Below, piece by piece: positions 61,347 through 64,000 of a stretch of DNA of 64,000 nucleotides; position 1 is the first letter of the stretch; every line of letters starts with the position of its first letter. Source of the stretch: Gammaproteobacteria bacterium (GTDB lineage: Bacteria > Pseudomonadota > Gammaproteobacteria > Ga0077536). Position numbers and translations under genes: made by a program. The notes under the pieces are model-generated. The model saw nothing but the letters and a program-made list of their open reading frames with translations, was not told the origin of the DNA and made no database searches. The stretch spans positions 124,001 to 188,000 of the forward strand of contig JACQWY010000003.1 in NCBI GenBank assembly GCA_016209015.1, given 5' to 3'.

Positions 61347-62115
61347 GCCGTCTGGCCCCGAGCAGCACTTCGCCCTTCAGCAGGTCATCCAGCATCGCCG
61401 CACCCGCGGCGGCGAGCGTGGCCGGATCCGCGCCGAGCTCTCTCGCCACCTCTGCCACGAGCGCGCTCCCCGCGCGCTCCGGCGCCGTCGCGACGAGCTC
61501 GACGAGCCGTGCGGTGGCCGGCGTCAGCGTCATGAACGTCACGGCGTCGCTGCGCGTGCGCAGGACCGCGAGATACGTCGGCGTCTCCGGCGCGGTCTCC
61601 GGAACGTGCCCGGGACCGAGGCGATGCACGGGCCAGCGATACGCGCCCAAGCGCACGGTCGGATTCAGGACCGGCGCGCCACGCTCGCAATCGACGTCAG
61701 CGTCGATCGCAATCCCCTCGAGCTCGCTCTCGTCGAACGAGACCTCGAGCTCGAGCCACTCGTACGTCACGAGCTCGGCGAACCACGGCGGCAGATCCGC
61801 CGTCCCGCGCGCGGCGAGCCACCGCGCGAACTCCTGCGGCAGGCGCGGGAACGACACCGTCGTCGCGCGATGCTCGCGCAGCCAGTCCTCGAGCAGCACG
61901 TGCCAGCGCGTCTCGCCGAGCAGCGCGCGCGCGACGGGATAGCAGTTCGACATGAAGGATTCGACGTTGTCGAACACGAGCTCGCGATAGACCGCGAGGC
62001 GGCGCGGTTCGACGCCGGCAGGCGCCGGCGCACTCCGCGGATCGCGCACCCAGGCCGCGAAACCGGCCTGGATCGCGGCGTAGTCGTCGGGCGCCTCAGG
62101 CACGCCGCTTCGCAT
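61327..62115 (-). CDS. hvfC: HvfC-like DUF2063 partner protein
   Basis: This 262-residue DUF2063 protein is the usual partner of DUF692/MNIO enzymes and is thought to bind or present the precursor peptide, like MbnC in methanobactin synthesis. It has the family N-terminus (QAGFAAWVRDP, then RRLAVYRELVFDNVESFMSNCYPVARALLGE) and a middle segment PPWFAELVTYEWLELEVSF. The name putative DNA-binding domain used in databases is misleading. ATG 62115 overlaps hvfB by 20 bases; a GTG at 62103 is an alternative. It is the last gene of the hvfABC operon; no DoxX-type hvfD follows. Confidence 0.88.
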   Translation of the reverse strand: MRSGVPEAPDDYAAIQAGFAAWVRDPRSAPAPAGVEPRRLAVYRELVFDNVESFMSNCYPVARALLGETRWHVLLEDWLREHRATTVSFPRLPQEFARWLAARGTADLPPWFAELVTYEWLELEVSFDESELEGIAIDADVDCERGAPVLNPTVRLGAYRWPVHRLGPGHVPETAPETPTYLAVLRTRSDAVTFMTLTPATARLVELVATAPERAGSALVAEVARELGADPATLAAAGAAMLDDLLKGEVLLGARRLSSASD

Positions 62116-62944
62116 TCCGCTCGTTGCCCGCGGCCTGCGCCGCACCGATGCGCTCCACTTCGTCGAGCAGTACGCCGAGCGGCGGCAGATTGAAATCACG
62201 CTCGAGCAGCGTCGGGAACACGCCGAGCCGTGCGTAAGCCTCGTCGAGCAGCGCCCACACCGGATCGACGATCGGCGCGCCGTGCGTGTCGATCAGCAGA
62301 TCGGGCGCGCGAACGTGATGCCCGGCGATGTGCGCATAGGTGATGCGCTCGGCGGGCAGACCGCAGAGATAGTCGAGCGCGTCGTAGCCGTGGTTCACGC
62401 TGTTGACGTAGATGTTGTTCACGTCGATGAGCAGATCGCAGTCGGCTTGTGCGATCACGGCGCCGATGAACTCGAGCTCGCTCATCTCCGCACCCGGCGC
62501 GCAGTAGTAGGAGATGTTCTCTATCGCGATGCGCTGACCGAGCACGTCCTGCACCTGCCGGATGCGCGCCGCGACGTGCTTCACCGCGCCCGCCGTGAAC
62601 GGCATCGGCAACAGTTCGTAGAGCTGGCCCTCGTCCGCGCAATAGCTGAGGTGATCGCTGAAGCAGCAGATGCGGTAGTCGACGAGGAAGGATTTGAGGC
62701 GTGCGAGCCAGGCGGTATCGAGCGGCGCCTGGCCGCCGAGGTTCGTGCCGAGCCCGTGCGCGACGAGCGGGACGCGCTCGGCGACGGCCGCGAGACTGCG
62801 CCGGGAGCGACCGCCGAGGCCGGCCCAGTTCTCCGGCGCGAGCTCCATGAAATCGATCGCCGCGGGCCAGGCGGCCGCGAGCTCCTCGAGATGGGGCCGG
62901 CGCAGGCCGAGCCCCTTGCCGTGGACGGGAAACCGGGCCGCCAT
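62096..62944 (-). CDS. hvfB: HvfB-like DUF692 multinuclear non-haem iron oxidase (MNIO)
   Basis: MNIO enzymes use two or three iron ions and oxygen to modify cysteines of precursor peptides. The 282 residues have the TIM-barrel DUF692 pattern with candidate metal ligands H63 (HGLGTNLGG), H98 (SDHLSY), E142 (ENISYY), D174 (DVNNIYVN), H205 (HIAGHH), D219 and H221 (DTHG) and E248 (LLERD). All expected ligand positions are filled, so it looks active. The start at 62944 is 20 bases after the precursor gene stop. Closest by context is HvfB, which converts EGKCG units to oxazolone-thioamide or related copper ligands; the methanobactin enzyme MbnB is a more distant relative. Confidence 0.92.
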   Translation of the reverse strand: MAARFPVHGKGLGLRRPHLEELAAAWPAAIDFMELAPENWAGLGGRSRRSLAAVAERVPLVAHGLGTNLGGQAPLDTAWLARLKSFLVDYRICCFSDHLSYCADEGQLYELLPMPFTAGAVKHVAARIRQVQDVLGQRIAIENISYYCAPGAEMSELEFIGAVIAQADCDLLIDVNNIYVNSVNHGYDALDYLCGLPAERITYAHIAGHHVRAPDLLIDTHGAPIVDPVWALLDEAYARLGVFPTLLERDFNLPPLGVLLDEVERIGAAQAAGNERNAKRRA

Positions 62945-62964
62945 GGGCCGCGTCGCCGGGGAGC

Positions 62965-63234
62965 TCAGCTCCCCTTCTTGTCGGTCTTGTCTTCGCTGCT
63001 GTCTTTCTTGTCGTCGCTCGGCTGGGCGCCGCCGCACTTGCCTTCCTCGCCCTTGCCCATCGACATGCCGCCGCCGCACTTGCCTTCGTCGGCCGCGACG
63101 ACATAGCCCGACTTCAGCGTCTTCGCGCCGAAAGGATTCTCCGCGGCATTCGCCGCCGGCGTCGCGGCGAGCGAAACGGCGAGCGTCGTGCCGAGCACTG
63201 CGGCCACGGTCTTCAGTTCAGAGTTCTTGCCCAT
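62965..63234 (-). CDS. hvfA: HvfA/bufferin-like copper-peptide precursor
   Basis: The 89-residue precursor has a Sec signal peptide (about residues 1-30, ending PAANA), a short spacer, two EGKCGG units (residues 50-55 and 64-69) and a charged tail rich in lysine, aspartate and serine. Only two cysteines exist, both in these units. The EGKCG unit is the known modification site of HvfA from Haemophilus, where the product binds copper. The ATG at 63234 follows AGGAGA. It is the first gene of the leftward operon and faces the pmoC-like gene. Whether this peptide is modified and binds copper here is inference. Confidence 0.9.
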   Translation of the reverse strand: MGKNSELKTVAAVLGTTLAVSLAATPAANAAENPFGAKTLKSGYVVAADEGKCGGGMSMGKGEEGKCGGAQPSDDKKDSSEDKTDKKGS

Positions 63235-63589
63235 GCGTGTCTCCTAGAGTTTGCTCCTGCGCGAAGCGCGATCAGCCCGCACCGCAGCGCGGCCGGCCAG
63301 CCGGCGAGTCGCGGCTCGTGAGCCCCGCGGACGCGGGGCAGGGATGGATCTTCGACGCTGCGCCGCGCCGCTGCAAGCCGGGCGGCGCGGCCGTGCCGTG
63401 CGCCGGTGCAAAGTTCACGATCCTGTTTCGATCCGCACCGAGCCGAAATCATGCGCGCCCGCCCCGCTGAAATGCTGCGGTGCAGAGGTGTGATCCACGT
63501 ATTGACGGCCGGGGATATCCCACATCACCATTGCACCAATTCTGTTGCGGCCCATGTTCTCTAACGCGCACAGCGCAAGGAGTCGATCG
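63235..63589. promoter_or_regulatory. 355-bp divergent control region between hvfA and pmoC
   Basis: No gene is visible. The right part holds TTGACG (63502-63507), the perfect 10-bp palindrome GGGATATCCC (63512-63521) and, close to the start, AAGGAG (63578-63583), the ribosome site of the pmoC-like gene. The left part is very GC-rich, with several short inverted repeats. A good -10 element was not found, and a sigma-54 site was looked for and not found. The region must drive both the copper-peptide operon and the monooxygenase operon. Confidence 0.6.
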
Positions 63590-64000
63590 ATGAGCAGCGT
63601 CCTTCCTCATCCCACGGCGAGCTCGACGGCGAAAGCCGCGGCCACCGACAAACCCATCGTGAACTACAAGCCTGCCATCTTCGGACTGGCCGGCGTGCTG
63701 CTCATCATGGTCGCCTATCGCATCTACCAGCAGATCTTCGCGTTCTCCGCCGGCCTCGATTCGACGGCGCCGGAGTTCGACACCTACTGGATGAATCTGC
63801 TGAAGGGCGAGCTCGTCCTGCTCGTCTGCTCCTGGGCCGGTCTCTGGTCGTACCTGTGGTTCACGCGCGATCGCAACCTCACGGCGTTGAAGCCGCGCGA
63901 AGAGATGCGGCGCTACTTCAGGCTCGTGATGTTCCTGCTGGTCTATGCGTTCTGCGTGTATTTCACGGGCAGCTTCTTCGGCGAAGAGGATGCGTCCTGG
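63590..64000 (+). CDS. pmoC: Copper membrane monooxygenase subunit C (PmoC/AmoC family), 5' part
   Basis: The frame is open to the right edge, giving the first 137 residues of PmoC-like protein (full length about 250-270). Three membrane helices are visible (about 28-48, 72-92, 110-130). The stretches SAGLDSTAPEFDTYWMN (53-69), YLWFTRDRNLTALKPREEMRR (88-108) and FTGSFFGEEDASW (125-137) match particulate methane monooxygenase PmoC as I recall it, with TRDRNL and PREE present; ammonia-type AmoC instead has TRDTEEQL. The copper ligands (D, H, H) lie beyond the edge. Substrate could be methane, a short alkane or ammonia; motifs favour a PmoC type. pmoA and pmoB would follow if the operon is normal. 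Confidence 0.93.
   Translation, partial: MSSVLPHPTASSTAKAAATDKPIVNYKPAIFGLAGVLLIMVAYRIYQQIFAFSAGLDSTAPEFDTYWMNLLKGELVLLVCSWAGLWSYLWFTRDRNLTALKPREEMRRYFRLVMFLLVYAFCVYFTGSFFGEEDASW

Noticed and set aside
61327-62115. HvfC as a transcription factor
   Set aside because: The database name putative DNA-binding domain is old; the operon with an MNIO enzyme and precursor supports a RiPP partner role.
63235-63589. Sigma-54 promoter for pmoC
   Set aside because: Some methanotrophs use one for other monooxygenases, but no TGGCAC-N5-TTGC pattern is visible.
63590-64000. Ammonia monooxygenase AmoC
   Set aside because: Beta- and gamma-type AmoC as I recall have TRDTEEQL and HGMDS-like motifs; this sequence has TRDRNL and AGLDS as in PmoC. 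A different substrate such as ammonia is not excluded without the rest of the operon.

Overview
This is a strongly GC-rich chromosomal segment of a proteobacterium, most likely a gammaproteobacterium. The evidence is the block tig-clpP-clpX-lon-hupB-tRNA-Val-tRNA-Asp-ppiD, the Raetz-pathway genes lpxD and lpxH, the ampD/nadC pair, and E1-homodimer-type aceE/aceF. Reading frames are dense, and intergenic gaps are short except for three stretches of about 350 bp.

Layout. 1-8.5 kb: the 3' end of clpA, argA, ilvD, an operon VKOR-thioredoxin fusion/pgpA/lytic transglycosylase, a lone lpxD, and HMG-CoA lyase. 8.6-23 kb: glutathione reductase, a MATE exporter, a tandem-ATPase peptide ABC protein (yejF type) with a GNAT gene, an LLM flavin oxidoreductase, and a leftward operon of peptide-binding lipoprotein, yejB, yejE, thiolase and FadJ-like beta-oxidation enzyme. 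23-35 kb: fabI, ppiD and the proteostasis block, then a tRNA cluster (Pro-Arg-His-Lys) interrupted by a 163-bp hairpin-rich, MITE-like element. 35-50 kb: ppiB, lpxH, ampD, nadC, a divergent fchA/mtdA pair for tetrahydrofolate-linked C1 metabolism, a secreted hydratase-like protein, MmgE/PrpD, a run of small LOG/HAD/macro-domain enzymes, a VPLPA-CTERM-like surface protein and an M17 peptidase. 50-61 kb: aceEF, a Nudix enzyme, a beta-lactamase-fold serine hydrolase, an esterase, argG and a membrane PAS-GGDEF-EAL protein.

The most interesting part is the right edge. A leftward three-gene operon encodes a secreted precursor peptide with two EGKCGG motifs (HvfA-like), a DUF692/MNIO enzyme (HvfB) and a DUF2063 partner (HvfC). 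This is the layout of the copper-binding RiPP (hvf/bufferin) systems. It faces, across a 355-bp intergenic region, the 5' part of a gene whose product is a clear PmoC/AmoC-family subunit of a copper membrane monooxygenase, closer by its motifs to PmoC than to AmoC. With the methylotroph-type mtdA/fchA pair about 25 kb away, this suggests a gammaproteobacterium that oxidises methane or another small hydrocarbon and that may couple a copper-handling RiPP to its monooxygenase. The enzyme's substrate, the peptide modification and any co-regulation are inferences.

A second theme is a dispersed palindromic repeat with GGAAGCTCTGAA arms. There is a full element between two tRNA genes with a possible 4-bp target duplication, a solo palindrome after the fadJ-like gene, and a decayed fragment in the aceE leader.
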